From an uncultured Lachnospiraceae bacterium (GTDB taxonomy: Bacteria > Bacillota > Clostridia > Lachnospirales > Lachnospiraceae), in NCBI GenBank assembly GCA_900554925.1, contig USJG01000099.1, forward strand, positions 1-8,458: 8,458 nucleotides of DNA, written 5' to 3'. Made by a program: the position numbers and the translations under genes. Shown here one piece after another: positions 1 to 7,125 of this stretch; within the stretch, counting starts at the first letter, position 1, and each line of letters starts with the position of its first letter. Under the pieces are notes generated by a model. The model searched no databases. It saw only the letters and a list, made by a program, of their open reading frames with translations, and was not told the origin of the DNA.

Positions 1-1924
1 CTTCATACACTCTCAAAATCTCTCCCACGCTCCATGCCTGTGCAAAGCATCCCTTAGAGGATGAGGGATTTTCCCCGTCATAAATTTCAGGAAGCTGGCC
101 GATACAGCCCTCCCTCATTGCGCTTTCCAATATTTCCAGCTGCTCCTTTACCTTATCTACAGCAGCCTTTGAATAATTTCTGGTTTTTAAATATGCCAGA
201 TAATACGCGCCCATTGGAAATACCCATACGGTTCCCTGGTGATAGGCAAGATCACGCTCTAGCTGGCTGCCTCCGTAGGTGCCGTGAAATTCCTCATCCT
301 CCTTTGCAAGAGTGCGAAGTCCATATGGCGTATAGAGCTTTTCAAATACGGTGTCAACCACCTGCTTTTCCTGTCCCTTAGAAAGCATGGTAAAGGGCAT
401 GGAAACCGCCCATATCTGATTGCAGCGAATCTGTCCGTCCGCCTCGGTACCCGAAAGCACATCCTTAAGGCACCCTGTCTCCTGATTCCAGAACTTTTCC
501 TGAAAGCTTTTCTTAACTTTTGCCGCAAGGACTCCATAATCTCCCTGGTCATCTAACAGACTGCTAAATTCCTCCATCACACACAGGGCGTTATACCAAT
601 ACGCATTGATCTCCACCGGTTTCCCATGCCTTGGTGTGGGAAGTATGTCTCCTACCCGCACATCCATCCAGGTCACCTGATCCAATTCTCTTCCTGCAAA
701 TATCAGGCAGTCCTCATCCATGCCAATGCCGAAATCCGTTCCTTTCCGGTACCACTTCACGATTTCCTTCATCACCGGCCACATTTCCGATATAAACTTA
801 CCATCCTGTGTCTTGCAATAATGCAGATACACTGCATGAATGAACAATAAGGCGGCATCTACCGTATTATATCTTGGTTCATTCTTTCCCTCCGGAAAAA
901 GATTGGGCATCAATCCCTCTTTACAATAGGCGGAAAAAGTACGCAAAATACTTTTTGCATTTTCAAATTGCCTGGTGGTAATACATAAACCTGCTATGGC
1001 AATCATCGTATCACGTCCCCAATCCTCAAAGAAGGGGAAACCTGCCAAAATAGTCCTGCCGCCTGTGGATTTCCGGTCTGCCACAAACTGATCAGCACTT
1101 TTTACCAGCATTTTTGCCGCCTCATGCTTAAGCCCGGAAGTCTGGACCAGTTTTTCCCGATATTCAGCCGCCTCCTTTATAACGGTATCTGCTGATTCTC
1201 TGATTTCTTCCATGCTATAGATAATTTCCAGTGTTTTGCAGGTTCCTGCCGGCACCTCTTTGAGGATGCAGTGATTGACAAAGGTGTTTCCTTTTTCTTC
1301 CCTTCCGTCACAGGCGTCATAGGCATAATATAAATTTTCCACAAACCGGTCCTGCACCTTTTGAATCTTCCCGTTTGTGGAAAAACAGACCGTATACCCT
1401 TCTGAGGAAATCCTGTTTCCTTCCAGGATAAATTTCTGCTCTCCGGAAAGTTTAACGCCTTTGGGAACAAATTGCAGATGGGGAGTCACCTTTAAGGTTA
1501 TTAAGTCCAAAGTCCGGTTGTCAATTTCATATTTTACGGCTACCAGATTTTCGCCCTGCTTCATGGCAATTTTCTTTACGACTTCCACTCCCTCTGTCTG
1601 ATAAATCCACTTGGGGTAATCTTCAAAGATAAAAGCGGAAAGATATTGGTAACCTTCCTCATTATATTTTTTATCTGCATATTCCTGACTGGATAAGTGT
1701 ATTGCTTTTTCCTGGCGTATCAGCTCCTCCTCCAGTCTGTGGATCATATTAAAGCGGTGATTTGGCGCCTCTGTGCAGGCCATAAGGAGGGCATGGTCAT
1801 TTCTCGTATTTGAGCCTGTCATGGTTCCCGAAGAAAACCCTCCCAGCCCGTTTGTGAGAAGATAACAGTTTTCCTGTCCTCTTTCTCTGGTTTTCCAATC
1901 CTGCTTTCCATAAATAAATTTCAT
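1..1924 (-). CDS. Glycogen debranching enzyme, bacterial/archaeal GH133 type (3' end cut by window edge)
   Basis: This is a predicted amylo-alpha-1,6-glucosidase that would hydrolyse alpha-1,6 branch points during breakdown of cytoplasmic glycogen or related alpha-glucans. I translated 641 codons from the ATG at 1924 without a stop; the frame leaves the window at base 1, so the C-terminus is missing. The family is usually only slightly longer than this, so probably few residues are lost. The first 230 or so residues look like the beta-rich N-terminal debranching domain (start MKFIYGKQDW, then NGLGGFSSGT). The rest matches the alpha/alpha-barrel GDE_C domain: DWGRD at 301-305, TWMD at 418-421 followed by a VGD segment, PVEIN with Glu438, and YHQGTVW at 561-567. 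The acidic residues in these motifs are the expected catalytic candidates. The start is supported by a GGAG ribosome site 5 bases upstream. It lies 27 bases after metA, probably in one transcript. No signal peptide is seen. Family call is secure; exact substrate is inferred. Confidence 0.93.
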   Translation of the reverse strand, partial: MKFIYGKQDWKTRERGQENCYLLTNGLGGFSSGTMTGSNTRNDHALLMACTEAPNHRFNMIHRLEEELIRQEKAIHLSSQEYADKKYNEEGYQYLSAFIFEDYPKWIYQTEGVEVVKKIAMKQGENLVAVKYEIDNRTLDLITLKVTPHLQFVPKGVKLSGEQKFILEGNRISSEGYTVCFSTNGKIQKVQDRFVENLYYAYDACDGREEKGNTFVNHCILKEVPAGTCKTLEIIYSMEEIRESADTVIKEAAEYREKLVQTSGLKHEAAKMLVKSADQFVADRKSTGGRTILAGFPFFEDWGRDTMIAIAGLCITTRQFENAKSILRTFSAYCKEGLMPNLFPEGKNEPRYNTVDAALLFIHAVYLHYCKTQDGKFISEMWPVMKEIVKWYRKGTDFGIGMDEDCLIFAGRELDQVTWMDVRVGDILPTPRHGKPVEINAYWYNALCVMEEFSSLLDDQGDYGVLAAKVKKSFQEKFWNQETGCLKDVLSGTEADGQIRCNQIWAVSMPFTMLSKGQEKQVVDTVFEKLYTPYGLRTLAKEDEEFHGTYGGSQLERDLAYHQGTVWVFPMGAYYLAYLKTRNYSKAAVDKVKEQLEILESAMREGCIGQLPEIYDGENPSSSKGCFAQAWSVGEILRVYE

Positions 1925-1951
1925 AACTGCTCCCTTCCCCATCCTTTCGCA

Positions 1952-2884
1952 CTAAGCTAAAAAGGCCGGATCAATCTCATTTAAGTCATAAGGTGTCACC
2001 TGGTAAACGTAATAATTAAGCCAGTTGGAATACAGGTTATTGCTGTGGGACCGCCATTGCAGATTGGGCTTTTTCGTATCATCATTATCAGGATAATAAT
2101 TTTCAGGCATTTGAATGGACAATCCTTTATTTTTATCACGCTGATATTCGTTGTGCAGCGTATATCTGTCATATTCCGGATGCCCCATGAGATAAATCTG
2201 CTTTCCTCCCTCTGTCATACACAAAAGCACCCCGGCCTTCTCAGACTCAGCCAGGACCGTCAGTTCCTTACAATTATGTATATCCTCAGTCCGAACTGTG
2301 GTATGCCTGCTGTGGGGAATCATAAAATAATCATCAAAACCTCTTACTAAGGGTATCTTCCGGTTCATCACCTTGTGCTGATAAACGCCGAACAGCTTAT
2401 GAGGAAGCAATACTTTTTCAAGGCCGAAATGATAATACAGTCCTGCCTGTGCTCCCCAGCAGATATGCAGGGTTGAAGTCACATGCTTTCTGGTCCACTC
2501 CATGATCTCGCAAAGCTCCGGCCAGTAGTCGACTTCCTCAAAGGGAATCTGCTCCACCGGCGCCCCTGTAATGATCAGACCGTCAAATTTTTTTTCCTTC
2601 AGCTCGTCATAAGTATTATAAAACTTATTTAAATGCTGTATTGGAGTATTTAAAGAAACGTGGCTGTTCATTTTCATGAATGTCACATCAATCTGTAAGG
2701 GGGTGTTGGACAACGCTCGAAGCAATTGCAGTTCCGTGTCCTGTTTTACCGGCATTAAATTTAAAATGCATATTTGCAGCGGTCTTATGTTCTGATGCAA
2801 TGCACGGTATTCATCCATCACAAATATATTTTCATTTTCCAGTATTTCCTTGGCAGGTAATTCACTTTGTACTTTAATAGGCAT
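1952..2884 (-). CDS. metA: Homoserine O-acyltransferase MetA, probably acetyl-CoA dependent
   Basis: MetA acylates the hydroxyl of L-homoserine, the first committed step of methionine synthesis, in the cytoplasm. The 310-residue length is full for the family and the protein aligns with E. coli MetA almost without gaps. The catalytic set sits at the familiar positions: Cys142 (in CWGAQAG), His235 and Glu237 (in GHPEYD), with Lys47 in MPVKQDTE and an Arg at 248. Residue 111, in TGAPVE, is Glu. In characterised MetA enzymes Glu at this position goes with acetyl-CoA use and Gly with succinyl-CoA, so this is probably a homoserine O-acetyltransferase despite the common family name 'O-succinyltransferase'. 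The ATG has an AAGGAG ribosome site 7 bases upstream that overlaps the ligA stop codon; only 11 bases separate the genes, suggesting cotranscription. No SAM riboswitch is seen next to it, although metA in Firmicutes often has one. Confidence 0.96.
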   Translation of the reverse strand: MPIKVQSELPAKEILENENIFVMDEYRALHQNIRPLQICILNLMPVKQDTELQLLRALSNTPLQIDVTFMKMNSHVSLNTPIQHLNKFYNTYDELKEKKFDGLIITGAPVEQIPFEEVDYWPELCEIMEWTRKHVTSTLHICWGAQAGLYYHFGLEKVLLPHKLFGVYQHKVMNRKIPLVRGFDDYFMIPHSRHTTVRTEDIHNCKELTVLAESEKAGVLLCMTEGGKQIYLMGHPEYDRYTLHNEYQRDKNKGLSIQMPENYYPDNDDTKKPNLQWRSHSNNLYSNWLNYYVYQVTPYDLNEIDPAFLA

Positions 2885-2895
2885 ATTTCTGCTCC

Positions 2896-4860
2896 TTATT
2901 TTCCGAAACGCTCTACGAACTGATCCTCTGAAATAATTGGAATGCCAAGCTGCTTTGCCTTCCGGTTTTTAGATGAGGTGGATTCCACATCATTATTGAC
3001 CAGATAATTGGTCCTGGATGTAACGCTGCCGGTTACTTTGCCGCCTGCGGCCTCTACATAGGCCTTAAATTCATCCCTGTTTTTATAATGATGAACCTCT
3101 CCTGTGATTACAAAGGTAAGCCCCGCGCATTTTCCGCCAGTATCCGCACTTAAATCCACCTTTTCTATTGTAACTTCTTTTAACAGTGCTTTCAAGGAGG
3201 ATTGATTTTTAGTATTTTCATACCAGGCTGTGACAGAGCCGGACTTTTCCGGTCCTAAACCGTCAATGTCCTCAAAGCCCCTTTTTTGTTCCAGTCTGTC
3301 TAAAAATCCCTGAAAACCGCCCTCTGCTATTATCTTTTTGCCTGCATCTATTCCAATCATGGGAATACACAGGGCATAAATAAAGTTTACAGGATGTACC
3401 TGCCTGCTCTTTTCTATGGCACGCATCATATTCTCACAGGATTTTTCACCAAAGCCCTCCATCTGCTTTATCACTTCCGCATGCTCCGACAAATGAAAAA
3501 TATCTGCAAAATCAGATATAAATCCTTCATTCATAAATTTCAGCATCGTCTGTATGGATAATCCGTCAATATCCATACCCGACTTACTTACAAAACGGGT
3601 AAATTTTTTTACATGCTTTGCACTGCAGTCAGGATTGGTACAGTGCAGGGTCTTTGTCTTGCTCTTAGGACTTACCCGGATTTCTGTTCTGGCCCTGCAT
3701 ACAGGACAATTTTCCGGGATTTCAAATTTCCCTGAGGCCTTTGTTACCGCAATGCATTTCGGAATAATTTTATTTGCTTTTATCACTTCCAGAGTACATT
3801 CTTTTCCAATGCCCAGACGCTCCATCTCACTGATATTGCATAAGGAAGCACGGGAAACTGTAGTGCCCTCCAGCAAAACCGGTTTAAATACTGCCACCGG
3901 CGAAATGGTGGAGGCCGCACAGGACCACTCTACATACAAAAGCTCCGTTTTGGCAGATACATCCTGCCATTTAAAGGCGTAACCCGCTCTGGTGGCATGA
4001 TGCCCTGTAACGCTGCCTGAAGCTGCATACTCAGTATCTTCAAAACAGATCACCAGACCGTCCACCGGGATATCCATCTGGCCATTCTCCACTTTTTTGG
4101 TCCATCTTTCAACTGCCTCCGGAAGGCTCCGGGCATCTGCGGCCTCGCGGTCCACCACCTGGAAGCCCTCCGCCTCCAAAAACTTCATCCTCTCTCCCCA
4201 GGATTTCATATCATCCTCCAGATAAACCAATGTAAATGCATAAAAATGCACATGCCTTTCCTTCACCTTCTCAGGGTCGTCCAGACTCAGCGTTCCCGAT
4301 GCCAGGTTACGGGGATTGGCATATTTTTCATCATCATCCTCTATGGTGTCATTAATAAGTTCAAAGTCCGTGTAGGAGATGGCCGCCTCGCCGCGTACTA
4401 CCATATGCCCCTTATACTTAATTTTCAAAGGAAATCCTTTGATAGAATTTTTTAAGTAAGTAATGTTGGTCCCTACCGTTCCGTTTCCTCTGGTAAGGAT
4501 CTTAACCAAATTTCCATTATCATAAGTAAGCACCAGGGTCAGTCCGTCCAGCTTCCAGGATAACCAAACCTGCTTATCCCCGGCCCACTTCTGCAGCTCG
4601 GAAATCTGCTTCGTCTTAGCCAGTGACAAGGCTGGAAACTCGTGGGGTTCCCTCTCACCGTTATTTTCTTCATATCCGGTATTCTGTGTGGGGCTGTCAG
4701 GAAGAATATAGCCTGTTTCTGCCTCCAGTGCGGCAAGCTCATCAAACATGGCATCCCATTCATAGTTGGACATCAGTTCTTCCCTTCCGCCATAATAAGC
4801 CTCCGATGCTTCATTCAGACGTTTCACCAATTCTTCGCATCTTTTTTGATAATCTTCCAT
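2896..4860 (-). CDS. ligA: NAD-dependent DNA ligase LigA, divergent form
   Basis: LigA seals 3'-OH/5'-phosphate nicks in duplex DNA with NAD+ as AMP donor, in replication and repair. From the chosen ATG it has 654 residues, normal for the family, with all domains in order: NMN-binding domain Ia (about 1-65); adenylation domain with the nucleophile in WKLDG (Lys103, Asp105), RGE (Glu158), NPRN (Arg184), VDGLV (Asp267) and YAFKW (Lys297); OB fold (about 305-380); four-Cys zinc finger (Cys385, 388, 407, 412); helix-hairpin-helix region; C-terminal BRCT (about 577-654). Many positions conserved in E. coli LigA differ (see findings), so it may be a clade-specific form or a second copy. An in-frame ATG at 4875 would add five residues, but the ATG at 4860 has an ideal GGAGG site 8 bases upstream and gives an N-terminus like that of E. 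coli LigA. It heads a block with metA and the debranching gene. Family certain; full activity inferred. Confidence 0.94.
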   Translation of the reverse strand: MEDYQKRCEELVKRLNEASEAYYGGREELMSNYEWDAMFDELAALEAETGYILPDSPTQNTGYEENNGEREPHEFPALSLAKTKQISELQKWAGDKQVWLSWKLDGLTLVLTYDNGNLVKILTRGNGTVGTNITYLKNSIKGFPLKIKYKGHMVVRGEAAISYTDFELINDTIEDDDEKYANPRNLASGTLSLDDPEKVKERHVHFYAFTLVYLEDDMKSWGERMKFLEAEGFQVVDREAADARSLPEAVERWTKKVENGQMDIPVDGLVICFEDTEYAASGSVTGHHATRAGYAFKWQDVSAKTELLYVEWSCAASTISPVAVFKPVLLEGTTVSRASLCNISEMERLGIGKECTLEVIKANKIIPKCIAVTKASGKFEIPENCPVCRARTEIRVSPKSKTKTLHCTNPDCSAKHVKKFTRFVSKSGMDIDGLSIQTMLKFMNEGFISDFADIFHLSEHAEVIKQMEGFGEKSCENMMRAIEKSRQVHPVNFIYALCIPMIGIDAGKKIIAEGGFQGFLDRLEQKRGFEDIDGLGPEKSGSVTAWYENTKNQSSLKALLKEVTIEKVDLSADTGGKCAGLTFVITGEVHHYKNRDEFKAYVEAAGGKVTGSVTSRTNYLVNNDVESTSSKNRKAKQLGIPIISEDQFVERFGK

Positions 4861-4868
4861 AGTTACAG

Positions 4869-4873
4869 CCTCC
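4869..4873 (-). promoter_or_regulatory. Ribosome binding site deciding the ligA start
   Basis: On the minus strand GGAGG is followed by 8 bases and then the ATG at 4860. The site overlaps the upstream in-frame ATG at 4875, whose own upstream sequence offers only an AAGGA about 11 bases away. This favours initiation at 4860. It is read directly from the sequence; actual use is inferred. Confidence 0.7.
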
Positions 4874-4879
4874 ATTTTG

Positions 4880-4936
4880 CAGGTTTTCCTTCAATATAGC
4901 TTCTTTTTCCTTCATTAGTTATTTAAATAAAACCTG
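4880..4936 (-). repeat. 8-bp inverted repeat in the ligA leader
   Basis: CAGGTTTT at 4880-4887 and AAAACCTG at 4929-4936 are perfect inverted copies separated by 41 bases. In a minus-strand transcript they could form a long-loop stem whose 3' arm ends about 19 bases before the preferred ligA ATG, next to the alternative start. A role in ligA expression is possible, but an 8-bp match in AT-rich DNA could be chance. Confidence 0.3.
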
Positions 4937-5014
4937 TTTTTCATGATAAATTTTTGTTTTTGATAACTTCGCATCAGTTTTTTAATCAAATTCCGTTCAG
5001 AATTGAAAGGATAT

Positions 5015-5038
5015 GAAAATCCTGTGTTTCCACAAGAT
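5015..5038 (-). terminator. Possible weak intrinsic terminator after rluF
   Basis: Read on the minus strand, ATCTTGTG, loop GAAA, CACAGGAT (5038 to 5019) forms an 8-bp stem with one G-U pair and a tight GNRA-type tetraloop, followed directly by a short T run (TTTC). It lies about 33 bases after the rluF stop, where a terminator would be expected. The stem is not G+C rich and the T tract is short, so termination would be partial at best. Confidence 0.4.
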
Positions 5039-5071
5039 ATATTTCCACTTAATACTATATTTTGTGCTTAC

Positions 5072-5800
5072 CTAAATATTTTGGGATTTTTCAGGAAAAC
5101 AAAAATTGTATAACACATGCAATTCATCTCCCGAAATCTGCCGGTACTGCCCGGATTTCAGTCCTGCAAGAAGAATATTCACTACTCTTACCCTTTTAAT
5201 TGCAATTACCTGATACCCAAGCTCCTTTGCCATTCTTCTGATTTGTCTGTTGACTCCTTGGGTTAACACGATTTTAAAGGTAAACTTACCGATTTTCTCT
5301 ACGATACAAGGGCGGGTAGTCAGATTTAATTCTGTCAGGAATACCCCTTTTTTCATATTTTCAAGAAATTCCTCTGTAATTTCCTTATTTACTTTTACCA
5401 CATACTCTTTTTCGTGTCCTGCCCTTCCCCTCATCATGGCATTGATCAAATCACCATCATTAGTAAGAAGGATCAGGCCCTCTGAATCTTTATCCAGCCT
5501 GCCTGCATAAGTAAGGCGCACAGGAAACTTAACCATATCCGTTATCTTTTTATCTGCAAACCGGTCCTTTTCCGTACAGGTTACTCCTGCCGGCTTATAG
5601 TAAGCCAGTACTACTTTTTCATTCTTCCCATGAACCGGCTTCCCATTCACAAAAATTTTCTCTTCTCCGCTTACCTGCATTCCCATGCTGGCTTTGTTTC
5701 CGTTTACCGTCACCCGGCCCTCCTGGATCAGCCGGTCCGCATCCCTTCTGGAGCAGATACCGCAGGAAGCCAGATATTTATTCAACCGTTCTTTTTCCAT
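5072..5800 (-). CDS. rluF: Ribosomal large-subunit pseudouridine synthase, RsuA/RluF family
   Basis: This enzyme isomerises a specific uridine in rRNA to pseudouridine. It has 242 residues. Residues 1-50 are an S4-like RNA-binding domain (RLNKYLASCGICSRRDADRL). The catalytic domain contains GRLDKDSEGL, with nucleophile Asp103, then TNDGDL, HEKEY and QGVNRQIRRM, the usual RsuA-family landmarks. The HEKEY segment, the QGVNRQIRRM block and general alignment resemble E. coli RluF (23S rRNA U2604 region) more than RsuA or RluB, so RluF is the best name; the exact target base is inferred. E. coli RluF has a long basic C-terminal tail that is absent here. The ATG at 5800 follows the hflX stop by 26 bases. 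Its ribosome site is not ideal: AAAGGG sits only 3 bases before the ATG and GAGGAAG is about 15 bases away. It is probably the last gene of the aroA-hflX-rluF unit. Confidence 0.92.
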   Translation of the reverse strand: MEKERLNKYLASCGICSRRDADRLIQEGRVTVNGNKASMGMQVSGEEKIFVNGKPVHGKNEKVVLAYYKPAGVTCTEKDRFADKKITDMVKFPVRLTYAGRLDKDSEGLILLTNDGDLINAMMRGRAGHEKEYVVKVNKEITEEFLENMKKGVFLTELNLTTRPCIVEKIGKFTFKIVLTQGVNRQIRRMAKELGYQVIAIKRVRVVNILLAGLKSGQYRQISGDELHVLYNFCFPEKSQNI

Positions 5801-5826
5801 AAACCCTTTTCCATTCTTCCTCAGTT

Positions 5827-7125
5827 TTATCCCCGGTGCTTTATCACATATTCTGCATATTTATCCCTGTCGGCACTATGGCATTTTACCGTTATTTTCG
5901 TGCCATTTTCCTCAAACTCTTTCTGAATCATATGGGCGTTTTCCATAAAATACGAGACAATGTTTCCCTTATCATAAGGAATCAGAAATTCCTCTATGAC
6001 ATAATCCGCATATGCTCTTTCAAGTATCATATTGGCCAGCAGTTCTAAGGAAGCTGCTTCCCTGGCGGACATATAAATCTTATCATTTCCAATGATCCGC
6101 GGATAGTCCATCGCATCCCCATATCTGTCAGCTTTGTTAAATACTGTAATTATGGGAATATCTCCGGCATTTAACTCTGAGAGCGTCTGCCTGGTGGTAT
6201 CCATCTGCTCCCTGTAATGGGGGTCTGAATAATCCACCACATGAAGAAGCAAATCTGCGTCTTTTACTTCCTCCAGGGTAGAATGAAAAGCCTTGACCAG
6301 TCCATGAGGCAGCTTGTGTATGAATCCCACTGTATCTGAAAGTAAAAAATCTCTGTTGTTTCCCGTATTGATTCGTCTGACCGTAGTATCCAGTGTAGCA
6401 AAGAGCATATCCTTTTCAAGAACCTTTTTTTCCTCCTCACCCACATAGATATCTATCATGGCATTCATGATGGTTGACTTTCCGGCATTGGTGTAGCCCA
6501 CCAGAGCTACAAGCGGAATCCTTGCGCTCTGTCTCCTTTTTCGCTGTACCTGTCTTTCTCTGGAAACCTCCTCCAATTCTTTGGAAAGCTCCGAAATGCG
6601 GCGCTCAATCCTCCGTCTGTCAAGCTCCAGCTTCTTTTCGCCGGCTCCTCTGCTGCTCATACTGCCGCTGGTGCCTCCCTGTCTTGTTAATGCTTCATGC
6701 ATTCCTACCAGTCTCGGCAGAAGATATCTAAGCTTGGCGGACTCCACCTGCAATTTTGCCTCCCTGGTCCTGGCACGGGTCTCAAAAATATCCAGGATCA
6801 GCGTCGTTCTGTCTAAAACAGGTTTTCCGGTTTCCTTTTGGAGATTGCGTAGCTGGGAAGGGGTAAGGGCATCATTAAAAACAATCACATCTGCCTCTAG
6901 AAGCTGCGCAGCTTCTCTTACTTCCTTCACCTTCCCTGTTCCTATATATAATGCTTTATTCACACTTTCCATTCTCTGGGTGATTTTGCCTGCCGGTTCC
7001 ATAAAACAGGCTTTGGCCAGACTGGATAATTCCTCCATGGAATGTTCAAAATTTTCACCTTCCGAGCCCTCATCCACGCCTACCAGAAGAGCTCTTTCCA
7101 TTTCTTCCCGCTTTTCGTCAATCAT
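5827..7125 (-). CDS. hflX: GTPase HflX (ribosome-associated)
   Basis: HflX is a conserved GTPase that binds the 50S subunit and, in studied bacteria, splits stalled or heat-damaged 70S ribosomes. The protein has 432 residues from the chosen ATG. The N-terminal HflX domain (about 15-150) carries the GTGKV and FND.L.P.Q landmarks. A basic, glutamate-rich helical linker with GGTSGSMSSRGAGEKKLE and LDRRRI follows (about 148-205). The G domain shows G1 GYTNAGKST (210-218), G2 FATLDTT (242-248), G3 DTVGF (264-268), G4 NKAD (330-333) and G5 SAR (353-355), then a small C-terminal domain. The G1-G2 segment is about seven residues longer than in typical HflX, and the usual DPTTR reads DTTVR. A TTG at 7137 in the same frame is possible, but it overlaps the GAGG ribosome site serving the ATG at 7125. 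The ATG lies within the aroA end, implying coupled translation. Confidence 0.95.
   Translation of the reverse strand: MIDEKREEMERALLVGVDEGSEGENFEHSMEELSSLAKACFMEPAGKITQRMESVNKALYIGTGKVKEVREAAQLLEADVIVFNDALTPSQLRNLQKETGKPVLDRTTLILDIFETRARTREAKLQVESAKLRYLLPRLVGMHEALTRQGGTSGSMSSRGAGEKKLELDRRRIERRISELSKELEEVSRERQVQRKRRQSARIPLVALVGYTNAGKSTIMNAMIDIYVGEEEKKVLEKDMLFATLDTTVRRINTGNNRDFLLSDTVGFIHKLPHGLVKAFHSTLEEVKDADLLLHVVDYSDPHYREQMDTTRQTLSELNAGDIPIITVFNKADRYGDAMDYPRIIGNDKIYMSAREAASLELLANMILERAYADYVIEEFLIPYDKGNIVSYFMENAHMIQKEFEENGTKITVKCHSADRDKYAEYVIKHRG

Larger units (their letters stand above)
4876..5071. other. AT-rich intergenic spacer between rluF and ligA
   Basis: This is the only sizeable non-coding stretch in the window. 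It is clearly richer in A/T than the flanking genes and has several A and T runs. It must hold any terminator for the aroA-hflX-rluF block and any promoter for the ligA-metA-debranching block. I see a GAAA-loop hairpin near the rluF side and an inverted repeat near ligA, both listed separately. I found no convincing -35/-10 pair on the minus strand, no riboswitch core and no RNA gene. A 34-codon minus-strand frame running into ligA lacks a ribosome site and was rejected. Confidence 0.7.

Noticed and set aside
61..850. Several plus-strand and one minus-strand open frames of 74 to 106 residues
   Set aside because: All lie across the debranching-enzyme coding frame, which is continuous and motif-rich here.
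3554..3982. 142-residue open frame on the plus strand
   Set aside because: It is antisense to the ligA zinc-finger and OB-fold coding region, with no domain or supporting ribosome site.
4807..4911. 34-codon minus-strand frame starting MKEKEAILKE and running into ligA
   Set aside because: There is no ribosome site upstream, it overlaps the ligA start out of frame, and it has no recognisable content.
4961..4983. Plus-strand terminator-like hairpin (TGAT...ATCA followed by a T run)
   Set aside because: The stem has only four uninterrupted pairs, and there is no plus-strand gene upstream for it to terminate.
4876..5071. Possible SAM (S-box) riboswitch controlling the metA-containing transcript
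   Set aside because: The conserved S-box core sequences are absent, and the visible short hairpins do not form the four-way junction layout.
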